Position numbers and translations under genes: made by a program. A stretch of DNA of 40,104 nt from a virus, in IMG/VR virus record IMGVR_UViG_3300046004_001332, positions 1-40,104 of that record; one strand, given 5' to 3'. Within the stretch, counting starts at the first letter, position 1; each line of letters starts with the position of its first letter. Shown in pieces: positions 1 through 6,779 of this stretch. Under the pieces are notes generated by a model. It was given only the letters and a program-made list of their open reading frames with translations. It ran no database searches and had not been told where the DNA came from.

Positions 1-1
1 A

Positions 2-205
2 TGCCCGCAAATCCGCAGGGAGTTGGCGCGGGCGTATCAGTCCGGCGCGAACATGGACGAACTGCTCGCCATGGTGCCGCTGGCGACCCGGGCGCAGATG
101 GCGCGCAACATGATGAACCCCGCGTTCTGGTCGCACCTGACCGGCGCGGCCACGAACGTCATGGCCGACCCCCCATCCAACACCATGTCACCCCCGGCGC
201 AGTAG
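2..205 (+). CDS. 3' end of the ejection-type protein that starts at 37811
   Basis: This is the C-terminal part of the large protein that runs off the right end of the window. After the 126-base overlap the frame continues through SHLTGAATNVMADPP and stops at TAG 203-205. The joined protein would be 789 residues. An ATG at 23 could be mistaken for a separate 60-aa gene, but it lies inside this frame. The last 18 bases overlap the stop end of the leftward gene at 188-364, so the late and early transcripts converge with no visible terminator between them. Confidence 0.85.
   Translation, partial: CPQIRRELARAYQSGANMDELLAMVPLATRAQMARNMMNPAFWSHLTGAATNVMADPPSNTMSPPAQ
4..129. repeat. Left copy of terminal direct repeat
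   Basis: Bases 4-129 are identical to 39979-40104, an offset of 39,975. Bases 1-3 (atg) differ from the equivalent ggc at 39976-39978. Either the contig is a circular assembly with an overlap left at its ends, or the phage has a short terminal redundancy. Sequence alone cannot separate the two. The gene frame runs correctly through the join. Confidence 0.95.
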
Positions 206-364
206 GTCGCGGCGCTCGCGGGCGGCGCGCAGCTTGCACAGCCGGGTGTGCATGCGGGTCAGGTGCGAGGCGCGGGCCAGGCCGTTCGCCTCCTCCTGGA
301 TCGCCGCACGCAGGTCGGCCTCGGTCATCTTCGGCAGCCGGAGATGCAGTTCGGTCCAGTTCAT
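188..364 (-). CDS. Small unknown protein, end of leftward operon
   Basis: A 58-residue protein starting MNWTELHLRLPKMTEADL and ending in a basic helix-rich stretch (CKLRAARERRDLLRRG). It looks soluble, probably helical, with an acidic-to-basic charge gradient. I recognise no family. The ATG at 364 is preferred over an upstream TTG at 379. It is the last gene of the long leftward operon, and its 3' end overlaps that of the convergent late ejection gene. Its function is unknown. Confidence 0.6.
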   Translation of the reverse strand: MNWTELHLRLPKMTEADLRAAIQEEANGLARASHLTRMHTRLCKLRAARERRDLLRRG

Positions 365-369
365 AGTGG

Positions 370-567
370 CTATTCCCAAGAGAACCGGCGGATCGTCGCC
401 GGGCCGGAGGTGATGTTCTTGCTGGCCGTTCTCGCCGCGCTGGCGGCAACCTGCGCCTTCTTGTCCGCCATGAGATCGGCCCGGCGACGGAGCGACAGGC
501 TCTTGCCTCTCGGCCCAGCGTAGGGCGCAGGCGCGTATCGCCCGTTGTTGAACCCCTGCCCGCTCAT
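370..567 (-). CDS. Small basic unknown protein
   Basis: A 65-residue, Arg/Lys-rich protein beginning MSGQGFNNGRYAPAPYAG and containing a SLSLRRRADLMADKKAQ segment. The ATG at 567 follows the upstream gene's TGA (570-572) after two bases (TGAGCATG), which decides this start over an in-frame start further upstream. The net positive charge would suit nucleic-acid binding, but that is only inference from composition. No family recognised. Confidence 0.55.
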   Translation of the reverse strand: MSGQGFNNGRYAPAPYAGPRGKSLSLRRRADLMADKKAQVAASAARTASKNITSGPATIRRFSWE

Positions 568-569
568 GC

Positions 570-791
570 TCACGCCTCTAGCCAGACGCAAGGGAACGCG
601 CCTTCTGCGCCGGGCAGGCACGGTTCGGGCGTGTCGATGTAGCGGCGCGCGAACCCCCGAACCGGCGGGGGTATGTCGTACAGGAACGACCCGTCCGCGC
701 CGGGCTGCTCGTAGGGCCGGACGAACACAGGCATTGCCCCGGTCGGGTCTGCCGCGCGCAGCTTCTCGACCAGTTCTGCGGTGGTGGTCAT
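570..791 (-). CDS. Unknown 73-aa protein
   Basis: Starts MTTTAELVEKLRAADPTGAMP, a common beginning of small phage proteins of the form 'helix, then PVxV strand'. The C-terminal half (FLYDIPPPVRGFARRYIDT) has no motif I know. Its start overlaps the stop of the 50-aa gene upstream by 4 nt (ATGA), so the two are probably translationally coupled. Unknown function. Confidence 0.65.
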   Translation of the reverse strand: MTTTAELVEKLRAADPTGAMPVFVRPYEQPGADGSFLYDIPPPVRGFARRYIDTPEPCLPGAEGAFPCVWLEA

Positions 792-940
792 GGCGTCTTC
801 TCGCTCTTGGCTTTCATGTCGGCCATCTCGGCGGCGACGTACCTTTCCAGCGCCACGCGCATGGCCGGCGTATCCGGCAGGCTGAACATCCTCAATACGG
901 CAGGCACCACCACGGTCTGTGTGTACTCGTCGAGGGTCAT
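788..940 (-). CDS. Unknown 50-aa protein
   Basis: A 50-residue ORF, MTLDEYTQTVVVPAVLRMF at the N-terminus and a charged AEMADMKAKSEKTP tail. It overlaps both neighbours by 4 nt (ATGA at each end), which is the main evidence that it is real and sets its start at 940. A longer reading in the same frame extends into the helicase gene and is rejected. Probably a small helical protein; no family recognised. Confidence 0.65.
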   Translation of the reverse strand: MTLDEYTQTVVVPAVLRMFSLPDTPAMRVALERYVAAEMADMKAKSEKTP

Positions 941-1245
941 CGGTCGGTCTCGTTCAGGATGGCGTCGATCATGGCGGTGAAGTTCTCGCGCGCCTTTCGG
1001 TTCGCCTCGACGCAGTCGATGACCGGCGGAGTGGGCGACGAGAAGCCCATAATCTTCGCCAGCCAGTGCCATTGCCCGGCAGCGGCTACCGAGACGGTCG
1101 GCTCCCTGATAGCCGTGAGCGCGGCGCGGACCTGCACAGTGAAGTCGTAGGTGTCCTCCGGCGACACCGTCGTGCCGTCGGGCATCTCGCCGTGCGATGA
1201 AAGCCGCGACAAGGCCCAAGCGGCTTTGTTCAACATCGTCGTCAT
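937..1245 (-). CDS. Unknown 102-aa protein
   Basis: Starts MTTMLNKAAWALSRLSSHG. The N-terminal half mentions DGTTVSPEDTYDFTVQVRAAL and the C-terminal half is helical and charged (VIDCVEANRKARENFTAMI). This pattern is common among uncharacterised phage proteins, but I cannot assign a named family. It sits directly downstream of the helicase with a 4-nt overlap and upstream of the 50-aa gene with another. Confidence 0.7.
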   Translation of the reverse strand: MTTMLNKAAWALSRLSSHGEMPDGTTVSPEDTYDFTVQVRAALTAIREPTVSVAAAGQWHWLAKIMGFSSPTPPVIDCVEANRKARENFTAMIDAILNETDR

Positions 1246-2528
1246 GCAGCCAACTCCTCTGCGGCCAGTTCGGAGAGCGATCGCTTGTCGTGCAGCGACT
1301 GCCAGATCCGTTCGTCGATCGTCTTTTCAGTGAGAAACACATACGCCCACACCGGGTGCTTCTGCCCGCTGCGGTGCAGCCGCCCGACCGTCTGCTCGAA
1401 CAACTCCAGCGACCACGGCAGCGACACGAACACCACCTTGGACCCGCCGTGCTGGAGGTTGAGCCCATGGCCGGCGGACTTCGGGTGGACCAGCAGCATC
1501 TCGATCTGCCCGGCGTTCCACCGCTCAATAGCGTCGGCGTCGTCCAGCGTCTGCGCCAAGGGATAGCGCCTCTTCAGTTCGGCCAACTCCTCGCGGTAGT
1601 TATAGACCACCAGGGTGTTGGCCCGCTGGTTCTCGGCCAGCAACTCCTCGAGCCGGTCGAAGCGGTGCGACGAGAACCAGACCGGCGAGGGACTATACGC
1701 CCACCCGCCCGCCAGCTGCTGGAGCTTGCTGGTCATCGCCGCCGCCGTCAGCGCGGTCACCGTCTCGGTCCCGACCTGCGCGACATAGTCCCGCTTCATC
1801 TTGTCGTACGCCTTCATGTCCATCGTCGACCGCACCTCGACGACGTGCAGCGGCGGCAGGGTGTCGGCGTAGTCGCCGGGCTCCAGCACGAACGTCGCAG
1901 GCTTGATCTTGGCCATGATGCCCGCCAGGGCGCTCGGGCGGGCGACCCACTGGCCGAACTCGCGGCTGATGGGGATGAACCACGTCTGGAGGAACGCCCC
2001 CTTGGAGCGCCCGAGCAGGGCCTCGTCGATCACCTTGCACTGGCCGAAGACGTCCTCGAGGCCGTTCGATGTGAACGACCCGGTCAGGCCCCACCGGAAG
2101 CGCAAGGGGGCGAGCAGTTTGAGCAGCGCCTTGAAGCGTGCGCCGGACGGATTCTTGAGCCGGGTGAGTTCGTCGAACACCACCCCGTCGAAGCCGTCGA
2201 GCGACGGTAGGGTCTGGATCGTGTCGTAGTTGGCGACCACCACGTCAGCGCCGCTGGCGAACGCCGCGGATCTCTGCGCCGGCGTGCCTACGGCGACGGC
2301 CATGGACAGCCCCGGCGCCCACTTCTTGACCTCGACAGGCCAGACGTCGGTGCAGACCCGGCGCGGGGCGAGCACCAGCCAGCGCCGGGCGACGCCGTCC
2401 TTGACCATCGCGGCCATGGCGGTGAGGGTCAAGGCTGTCTTGCCGGCACCCACCGCCGCCAGCACCATCGCGCGATCGGTGGCGTACAGGAAGTCCGCGG
2501 CCTCATCCTGGTACGGGCGGAGTTTCAT
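1242..2528 (-). CDS. SNF2/DEAD-like superfamily 2 helicase
   Basis: A 428-residue SF2 ATPase, expected to move on or remodel DNA during phage replication or recombination. Visible motifs in order: N-terminal Q-type segment RPYQDEA (residues 4-10), Walker A AVGAGKTA (25-32), DELTRLKN Walker B (119-126), motif III GLTGS (147-151), a SAGHGLNLQ motif V, and motif VI QTVGRLHRSGQ near residue 390. The QTVGR..R.GQ signature is typical of SNF2-family phage helicases. Such helicases often travel with VRR-NUC, DUF2800 and PolA genes, all present here. Length is normal for the short phage type. ATG start at 2528; 4-nt overlaps on both sides. Confidence 0.92.
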   Translation of the reverse strand: MKLRPYQDEAADFLYATDRAMVLAAVGAGKTALTLTAMAAMVKDGVARRWLVLAPRRVCTDVWPVEVKKWAPGLSMAVAVGTPAQRSAAFASGADVVVANYDTIQTLPSLDGFDGVVFDELTRLKNPSGARFKALLKLLAPLRFRWGLTGSFTSNGLEDVFGQCKVIDEALLGRSKGAFLQTWFIPISREFGQWVARPSALAGIMAKIKPATFVLEPGDYADTLPPLHVVEVRSTMDMKAYDKMKRDYVAQVGTETVTALTAAAMTSKLQQLAGGWAYSPSPVWFSSHRFDRLEELLAENQRANTLVVYNYREELAELKRRYPLAQTLDDADAIERWNAGQIEMLLVHPKSAGHGLNLQHGGSKVVFVSLPWSLELFEQTVGRLHRSGQKHPVWAYVFLTEKTIDERIWQSLHDKRSLSELAAEELAA

Positions 2529-2992
2529 ACCCCCTCCCGCGCAAGAAGGGCGAGGATGGCGTCTGCTTTGCTGAAAGCGCGAGCCGGATATGCATCTGCG
2601 GACAAGCGAAGATCGGCTGCGCGTTCCTCGGTCTGGTGTCCGTCCTCGACCAATCGCGCGATCTCGGCATAGTGCCGGTCCCGCGTTCGGAAGGCGTCAG
2701 GACTGATAATCCGCGCCACCTTCTCCCGCAGCCCTACCATAGAGGGGGCTGGGGGAATGGGAGAGGGGGCGCGGCGGTTCCATGCAGCGATGGCGCGCGC
2801 TTGAGCGAACTCGACCCGGTCAGGCATCTCGCCTTGGATTTTGGCGTACTCACCGGACGCAGCGCAAGTGGTGCATTCGATGAAGTGGCCTGCCGGGGCC
2901 GGGTTCTTAGCAAGGGCGTAGTACGACATTTCGCCCTCACCCCCACAGAACGGGCAAGGCAGCAGGGCTTCCGGTGCTTGGCTGTCGGTCAT
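2525..2992 (-). CDS. Lar-like zinc-ribbon protein with C-terminal extension
   Basis: 155 residues. The first 75 or so match the Lar restriction-alleviation type of small zinc ribbon: LLPCPFCGG, then a second pair in IECTTCAASG, then the conserved QARAIAAWNRR end. Lar itself relieves host type I restriction; many phage proteins carry this domain with no tested role. After a Pro-rich linker (PSPIPPAPS) comes a helical domain with RTRDRHYAEIARLVEDG that I do not recognise. ATG at 2992 overlaps the upstream TGA (ATGA), which rules out the start six codons upstream. Confidence 0.75.
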   Translation of the reverse strand: MTDSQAPEALLPCPFCGGEGEMSYYALAKNPAPAGHFIECTTCAASGEYAKIQGEMPDRVEFAQARAIAAWNRRAPSPIPPAPSMVGLREKVARIISPDAFRTRDRHYAEIARLVEDGHQTEERAADLRLSADAYPARAFSKADAILALLAREGV

Positions 2993-3171
2993 CGGTGGGC
3001 CTCGTAGCATTGAACGGCGTCGCGAAGCCCTTGAAGGTATGCTTCGGACAGCAGCAGGATCAGGGGCCGGTCAGCGTCAACGAAGGGCCTGACCCGGCGG
3101 TGGATTACTTCTTCTTCGTCAGCGTTCGGCTGGACGACGCTGCGAACAGCGGGGGGTTTCGCGCGGCTCAC
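2989..3171 (-). CDS. Unknown 60-aa protein, GTG start
   Basis: Start chosen as GTG 3171-3169, which overlaps the upstream stop as GTGA and has a strong purine-rich ribosome site (GGGAGGGGAG) just upstream. An in-frame start at 3219 would sit deep inside the preceding gene. The protein has an acidic middle (NADEEEVIHRR), then a LILLLSEAYLQGLRDAVQCYE helix. No known family. Confidence 0.6.
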   Translation of the reverse strand: MSRAKPPAVRSVVQPNADEEEVIHRRVRPFVDADRPLILLLSEAYLQGLRDAVQCYEAHR

Positions 3172-3593
3172 TTCTCCCCTCCCTTCAGGCTTGCAAGGGC
3201 GGCAAGACCACGACGGCAAAGGCTTGTCGCTTCTTCCGCGTAGAACCGTTCAGTCTGACCGGGGTGGTCTTTGCGCAGGGCCACTACGTCCGAAAACGTC
3301 TTTGCGAACGCCTCCCGCATCATCTCCCTATCATGGGCGAGGGACTCGATCAGGGCGGCGGCTTCGGGGCCGTCAGGGTTGACGCGCTGGCCAAAGCCGC
3401 TTCTTGCGAGCGGATTAGACGGAATAGACCTCAGGCGTTTCAGCCGTTCCACCAGCCCAGCCACGTCCGAGGGAGCTGCGGGAATGGGAGAGGCGACCGC
3501 CTCCCACTTGTCGACTTCCAGCGCATGCTCGATGAAGCGGTACTCCTTGCCGCCTATCATGCGGACCTTGCCGGGAATTGGGCCGTCAGTCAT
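3168..3593 (-). CDS. Unknown 141-aa protein
   Basis: Begins MTDGPIPGKVRMIGGKEYRF, followed by a short beta-type segment, a Pro/Ala linker (ASPIPAAPSD) and a helical domain with VAGLVERLKRLRS and AAALIESLAHDREMMREAF. The linker resembles the PIPPAPS linker of the Lar-like protein, suggesting that these operon proteins exchange modules. Starts and stops overlap neighbours by 4 nt. Unknown function. Confidence 0.65.
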   Translation of the reverse strand: MTDGPIPGKVRMIGGKEYRFIEHALEVDKWEAVASPIPAAPSDVAGLVERLKRLRSIPSNPLARSGFGQRVNPDGPEAAALIESLAHDREMMREAFAKTFSDVVALRKDHPGQTERFYAEEATSLCRRGLAALASLKGGEK

Positions 3594-3676
3594 CGGTCAT
3601 CGCCTTTCAGGTATTGGATGAAGGCCCCCACGAAGGCCAAGGTCAGTAGCGCGAGGAGAACAGCGAGCGGGATCAT
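3590..3676 (-). CDS. 28-aa single-span membrane peptide
   Basis: ATG at 3676 is preceded by AGAAGGA at a good distance; the TGA overlaps the next start as ATGA. The peptide is MIPLAVLLALLTLAFVGAF followed by IQYLKGDDR: one hydrophobic span and a short charged tail, so inner-membrane with the tail probably in the cytoplasm. It is one of three such micropeptides in this genome. The role is unknown; interference with a host membrane protein is one possibility. Confidence 0.6.
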   Translation of the reverse strand: MIPLAVLLALLTLAFVGAFIQYLKGDDR

Positions 3677-3716
3677 CCTGGTTCCTTCTCGGGAGATTGT
3701 TGGCGGGCAGCGGCGG

Positions 3717-3983
3717 TCATCGGGCGTAAACGACGCGGCACTCGCCCTCGATAGTTGTCAAGCGTCCGTTCGCCGCGTCCACGAAGGTCAGGCGACCGCC
3801 CTCGTCGTAGATGATCTTGCCGGTGCTGGTCCCCTCAAAGGTGAGGGTTCCGTAGGCGTAGCAGGTGACGGCGGCGGGCTTGTCGCTGTAGTAGGCTTCG
3901 CGGCTTGCCTTTCCGGCTTCGGTGACTTCGCAGCCTGTCAGGGCAACGGCGGAAACGATGGCGGCGGTGGTCAGAATACGCAT
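3717..3983 (-). CDS. Small lipoprotein
   Basis: 88 residues with a type II signal peptide: MRILTTAAIVSAVALTGC, lipobox ALTGC with Cys18 as the predicted lipidated residue. The mature part is a small beta-rich domain (CYAYGTLTFEGTSTGKIIYD, GRLTFVDAANGRLTTIEG, CRVVYAR). The start at 3983 is supported by AAAGGAA about 8 nt upstream and by the signal peptide; an in-frame ATG at 4037 would bury it. A phage lipoprotein expressed early might act in superinfection exclusion, but nothing here proves it. Confidence 0.7.
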   Translation of the reverse strand: MRILTTAAIVSAVALTGCEVTEAGKASREAYYSDKPAAVTCYAYGTLTFEGTSTGKIIYDEGGRLTFVDAANGRLTTIEGECRVVYAR

Positions 3984-3987
3984 GGTG

Positions 3988-4101
3988 TCAGTTCCTTTGT
4001 TGGTGGGATTGAGTTGTTTGGTTGAGGACGCGCTCATTCCAGCGTTCGCTTGTAACGCCGCTCGCCTCGGCTACCTCCAGCCGTGCTAGAAGATCAGTCA
4101 T
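3988..4101 (-). CDS. 37-aa ORF, truncated relative of the 4389-4799 gene
   Basis: Starts MTDLLARLEVAEASGV. The first 13 residues match the start of the gene at 4389-4799, because both lie in the two copies of a 115-bp duplication. It then diverges and stops after 37 codons. The start overlaps the 72-aa gene upstream. It is either a remnant of a duplicated gene or a leader that couples translation to the lipoprotein gene 4 nt downstream. Whether the product matters is open. Confidence 0.45.
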   Translation of the reverse strand: MTDLLARLEVAEASGVTSERWNERVLNQTTQSHQQRN

Positions 4102-4177
4102 GTGACGTTCCTTTGGGTTCATCGGCAGCGGCTTTCATGCGGGCTGCGAACTGGCGATTGGTCTCGCCGGGCAGATT
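4063..4177. repeat. Copy A of a 115-bp imperfect direct repeat
   Basis: Aligns with 4761-4878 with about ten mismatches and a 3-base insertion in copy B. Each copy carries the 3' end of a small secreted-type protein gene (shared NLPGETNRQFAARMKA) and the overlapping start of the next gene (shared MTDLLARLEVAEA). It records duplication of a gene junction in the operon. Confidence 0.9.
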
Positions 4178-4312
4178 TTCGCATGGCTCAGGTGGCGGGG
4201 GCGGCGCAGTCGTTTTCCGCTCATCGTCGCTGGCGTCGATTTCAGGTCGCGGCGCGGCGGCAAGGGACATTACGGCGATTGACGCCAGCACCGAGTTGAT
4301 ATGCATCCTCAT
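4094..4312 (-). CDS. 72-aa secreted-type protein, paralogue of 4792-5037
   Basis: MRMHINSVLASIAVMSLAAAP looks like a signal peptide or short membrane anchor. An acidic, Pro-rich middle follows, then a C-terminal NLPGETNRQFAARMKAAADE shared almost exactly with the 81-aa gene at 4792-5037. The N-terminal parts differ. ATG 4312 overlaps the micropeptide stop (ATGA). Unknown function; the conserved tail is probably the functional part. Confidence 0.65.
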   Translation of the reverse strand: MRMHINSVLASIAVMSLAAAPRPEIDASDDERKTTAPPPPPEPCENLPGETNRQFAARMKAAADEPKGTSHD

Positions 4313-4392
4313 TCCACAGCTCCTTCAGCCCGGATAACGACTGCTATTGCGATCAGGCCAAGCGCAAGGAGGGGGGCGGCAAGGGCGATCAT
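4309..4392 (-). CDS. 27-aa single-span membrane peptide
   Basis: MIALAAPLLALGLIAIAVVI followed by RAEGAVE: one membrane span and a short polar tail. Both ends overlap neighbouring genes by 4 nt, which sets the start at 4392 rather than a longer in-frame reading. It resembles the 28-aa peptide at 3590-3676 in size and layout but not in sequence. Unknown role. Confidence 0.6.
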   Translation of the reverse strand: MIALAAPLLALGLIAIAVVIRAEGAVE

Positions 4393-4799
4393 TGCTCGGC
4401 TCCTTTGGCGCGAAGGATTGCTACAGCGGTGAACGAAAGCTGGTTCGCCCCGTTCGGCTGGACGGTCATCCCGTCGAACCCGAGACGCCTTCCGAGCGCG
4501 CACCACGCATCGTTCGCGGCTTCCTGCGGCGAGCGCGGCATCCCGACGTTGAGCATGATGAGCGGCGTAGAACGGGCCGAGTTTATGGCCGCAATGATGC
4601 CGTCAAAGTCGGCTTGCGACATGAGGAACGGGATGCGCGTTCCAGCCTTGTTGCCTGCCCTTGCCGGACAAGGGCCGGGCGCAGCATCATCATGCGCCGC
4701 CCGGCAGTAGAGGCACGGGTCGCCGTAGTGCGCGGTTGCTGAACGTTGGGCAAGGTCGCCCGCCTCGGCTACCTCTAGCCGTGCTAGAAGATCAGTCAT
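4389..4799 (-). CDS. Unknown 136-aa protein
   Basis: Starts MTDLLARLEVAEAGDLAQ, a common N-terminus among small phage and prophage proteins. Residues 30-50 hold a Cys cluster (PCLYCRAAHDDAAPGPCP) that could bind a metal. The C-terminal part contains SPQEAANDAWCALGRRLGFDG and ends AVAILRAKGAEQ. The ATG at 4799 is chosen over 4820 because the same start is preserved in the duplicated copy at 4101. No named family. Confidence 0.7.
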   Translation of the reverse strand: MTDLLARLEVAEAGDLAQRSATAHYGDPCLYCRAAHDDAAPGPCPARAGNKAGTRIPFLMSQADFDGIIAAINSARSTPLIMLNVGMPRSPQEAANDAWCALGRRLGFDGMTVQPNGANQLSFTAVAILRAKGAEQ

Positions 4800-4878
4800 G
4801 TGACATTCCTTTGGGTTCATCGGCTGCGATGGCTTTCATGCGGGCTGCAAACTGGCGGTTCGTCTCGCCGGGGAGATT
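4761..4878. repeat. Copy B of the 115-bp imperfect direct repeat
   Basis: Partner of 4063-4177. This copy has three extra bases (one codon) inside the shared C-terminal tail of the 81-aa gene, so the frame is kept. That suggests both copies are under coding constraint. Confidence 0.9.
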
Positions 4879-5037
4879 GTCGCCAGCGACCTCGACTGGC
4901 GGATGAACGGCTTTCCGGTCGCGGATGCGTTTGCGCTCGCTGTTGGACAGACCGCCGCCGACAAATCCTGCGTCACCAAGCGCCGCGCCAGCCAGTGCAG
5001 CCATCGCCGCCGCGTGAGTTGCGAGTAGGCGGCTCAT
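4792..5037 (-). CDS. 81-aa secreted-type protein, paralogue of 4094-4312
   Basis: Hydrophobic start MSRLLATHAAAMAALAGAAL, a Gly-rich stretch (GDAGFVGGG), a basic segment (SERKRIRDRK) and the shared tail NLPGETNRQFAARMKAIAAD. The tail match to the 72-aa protein is nearly exact at protein level and lies in the DNA repeat. Start 5037 overlaps the upstream stop (ATGA). Unknown function. Confidence 0.65.
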   Translation of the reverse strand: MSRLLATHAAAMAALAGAALGDAGFVGGGLSNSERKRIRDRKAVHPPVEVAGDNLPGETNRQFAARMKAIAADEPKGMSHD

Positions 5038-5342
5038 CCCTCATCTCCACTATTCCTGGTGGCGGTGGCCTTGGAGATTGCTGCGTCCATAACGGCGAGC
5101 GCGGCGGGGCTGGTCATCGCGTCCCGTGTGCTAATCAGCGCCTCCAGCAGTTCAGGAGCGGCGGCTATCAGGCGGGCGTTGGCGGTGTCGGTGACAGGGT
5201 CATAGGCGGCCAGCCACATATTCTCGTAGCTGGCGCACGCGATAACCTGACGACCGCCCGGACCATAAAGGTCGAAGGTCGATTTGCCCGGCTCGTATCC
5301 CGGCCCGAAATCCCAAGGCCCCGGCGTATGTGCCCCGCTCAT
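5034..5342 (-). CDS. HTPGPW-type phage protein of unknown function
   Basis: 102 residues with two signatures of a widespread uncharacterised phage/prophage family: HTPGPWDFGPG at the N-terminus and TANARLIAAAPELLEAL in the second half. The part between them is a small beta sheet (QVIACASYENMWLAAYD). These proteins occur in early, accessory regions of many phages, and no function is established. 4-nt overlaps with both neighbours. Confidence 0.75.
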   Translation of the reverse strand: MSGAHTPGPWDFGPGYEPGKSTFDLYGPGGRQVIACASYENMWLAAYDPVTDTANARLIAAAPELLEALISTRDAMTSPAALAVMDAAISKATATRNSGDEG

Positions 5343-6277
5343 TGTCCCCCCTCCAGAGCAGTAGCTTTGGAGACGACAGATCGGGCTTCTTCAGCACCCT
5401 CTTCCGCGCAATCTGCGAGACCGTTGATCGTGGCTTCGTTCATGAAAGCCGAGTCTTGAACGACGGCATCCTCGCGGATTTCATCGAAACGCTTTGCCGC
5501 CTCTTTCAGCGCCTCCAGCAGTTCAGCATTCACCCCCTCTACAGGAGGGATTGGTTCACTCGCCTTGCGGCTCGTACCCACCGAGACTGAGGCTGCGGGC
5601 GGGGGTGGCAGGGGCATCCAGTGGGTGACGTGGCACGAACCGTCTGTCGGGTTGCACGGCGTCGCTCCCTCGGGAACCGTGCGCGGCCAGCAATGATTGT
5701 CGCCACCGATCAGCCGCTTTATCGCGACCGGTTCGTCTCTCGTCAGCCGGGCCAGCGGGCGATAGACCAGCACCTCCCTTCCGTCGATGGGAGCCGTCTC
5801 AATCGGTTGCCAGCCTACAACACCCGTTCCGTGACCCTCACCGGGGACGGACGGCGAAGCCGGGAGTGAACCCTTATCTGCGGCTTCGGAGACAAGGCGG
5901 AAGGCGATGATTGAGGCGACCCCGATCTCTTTCCACGAAAACTGTTCGGACGGCTCGGGAATGGTGCTGTCAAAGAAGACCCCACCGTCGCCCCGGCATC
6001 GGACAAATATCCGCCGCCCCGGCACCGGGTTCTCCCCTCCGCTCCATGAAATCCAGCCGTCATCTCCGCGCTCGCCGATGTAAGAGAGGTTTTCAATCGC
6101 CGCGCCGTAGCCCTCGCCACTCGATAGAGTGACAAGAAGGGTGCCGCGCCCGATGCCGCCGAACGCCTCCTCGAAGGTGCAGACGCCTTCCTTGACGTGC
6201 TGCAACACACTCCGTCCTGCCGTAAGCAGCGGCACCATGTCCGCCGTCAGCGGAGACCCTGATTTCAGATTGGTCAT
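5339..6277 (-). CDS. Multi-domain early protein with DUF551-like domain
   Basis: 312 residues. The first 135 or so are a domain I do not recognise (GTLLVTLSSGEGYGAAIENL, GWISWSGGENPVPG). Residues around 154-230 match the DUF551 pattern: GWQPIETAPIDGREVLVY at the start and HVTHWMPLPPPP at the end, with HCWP between. The C-terminal part (NAELLEALKEAAKRFDEI) is a helical segment found in many phage early proteins. It looks like a fusion of operon modules. No enzymatic role is known for DUF551. Confidence 0.75.
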   Translation of the reverse strand: MTNLKSGSPLTADMVPLLTAGRSVLQHVKEGVCTFEEAFGGIGRGTLLVTLSSGEGYGAAIENLSYIGERGDDGWISWSGGENPVPGRRIFVRCRGDGGVFFDSTIPEPSEQFSWKEIGVASIIAFRLVSEAADKGSLPASPSVPGEGHGTGVVGWQPIETAPIDGREVLVYRPLARLTRDEPVAIKRLIGGDNHCWPRTVPEGATPCNPTDGSCHVTHWMPLPPPPAASVSVGTSRKASEPIPPVEGVNAELLEALKEAAKRFDEIREDAVVQDSAFMNEATINGLADCAEEGAEEARSVVSKATALEGGQ

Positions 6278-6513
6278 TGGTCAGCTCCAGTCCAGGTGAA
6301 AGAGCGAGGGGCGGCAGGCTTGCGGTGGGTAGCTCCGCGGTTCCATGTTGCCTTGTCGCGCCGGCGCGTGCCGATCAGGCCAAGGCGGTTCAGTTTTCCG
6401 ATCACGGCGTTGCGGGTGCCGATGTTCAGGGCGCGCGTTATTTGCCCCGTCGTCTTGCCCTCGGCCCACAAGGCGCGAAGGGCCCCGATGCGACCGGGCG
6501 TCCACACGTTCAC
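6274..6513 (-). CDS. gcrA: GcrA-family transcription regulator
   Basis: 79 residues, GTG start at 6513 overlapping the upstream stop (GTGA). The N-terminal 46 residues match the DNA-binding domain of GcrA: VWTPGRIGALRALWAEG, then QITRALN, then the hallmark RNAVIGKLNRLGL. GcrA is an alphaproteobacterial cell-cycle regulator that binds RNA polymerase with sigma-70 and favours promoters with methylated GANTC. The phage copy has a short basic tail (RRRDKATWNRGATHRKP) and probably lacks the full C-terminal RNA-polymerase-binding region of host GcrA, which is much longer. It could redirect or mimic host cell-cycle transcription. Confidence 0.88.
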   Translation of the reverse strand: MNVWTPGRIGALRALWAEGKTTGQITRALNIGTRNAVIGKLNRLGLIGTRRRDKATWNRGATHRKPAAPRSFTWTGADQ

Positions 6514-6779
6514 AGGTTCTGTATCCACTGGTCGACATCCTCTTTGCTCGACAGGCAGGCGTACATCTGCCCCAGGCGTTTCATTTCGTCGGCGAAGATC
6601 CGCTGGAGCGGCATCAGTCGCCCGCCGGGGCGCTTCAACTCCACGAACCACGTCTGGCCCGGCAGGCAGACGATCCGATCGGCGACACCCCGATGGCTGG
6701 GGCTGGTGAACTTGAACGCGACCCCGCCGGCGCCCTGCACCGACTTGCGGAAGTATGCCTCGACGTCCCTCTCAAGCAT
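6510..6779 (-). CDS. VRR-NUC domain nuclease
   Basis: 89 residues, the size of stand-alone phage VRR-NUC proteins. PD-(D/E)xK core visible: Glu in MLERDVEAYF, GVADRIV with the catalytic Asp, and FVELKRPGG with the ExK pair, followed by QRIFADEMKRLGQ. Such nucleases cut branched DNA and commonly sit beside SNF2 helicases in phage replication modules, as here. Start 6779 overlaps the upstream stop as ATGA. Confidence 0.9.
   Translation of the reverse strand: MLERDVEAYFRKSVQGAGGVAFKFTSPSHRGVADRIVCLPGQTWFVELKRPGGRLMPLQRIFADEMKRLGQMYACLSSKEDVDQWIQNL

Noticed and set aside
23-205. Stand-alone 60-aa gene at the left end
   Set aside because: It is in frame with, and part of, the large ejection protein once the window ends are joined.
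545-2210. Rightward ORFs opposite the helicase and its neighbours
   Set aside because: Arg-rich translations without motifs; the leftward genes form a chain of precise 4-nt overlaps.
6514-6651. N-terminal extension of the GcrA gene
   Set aside because: The extra 46 codons overlap the VRR-NUC gene, read as Arg/Pro-rich shadow sequence, and the GcrA domain begins right after the GTG at 6513.
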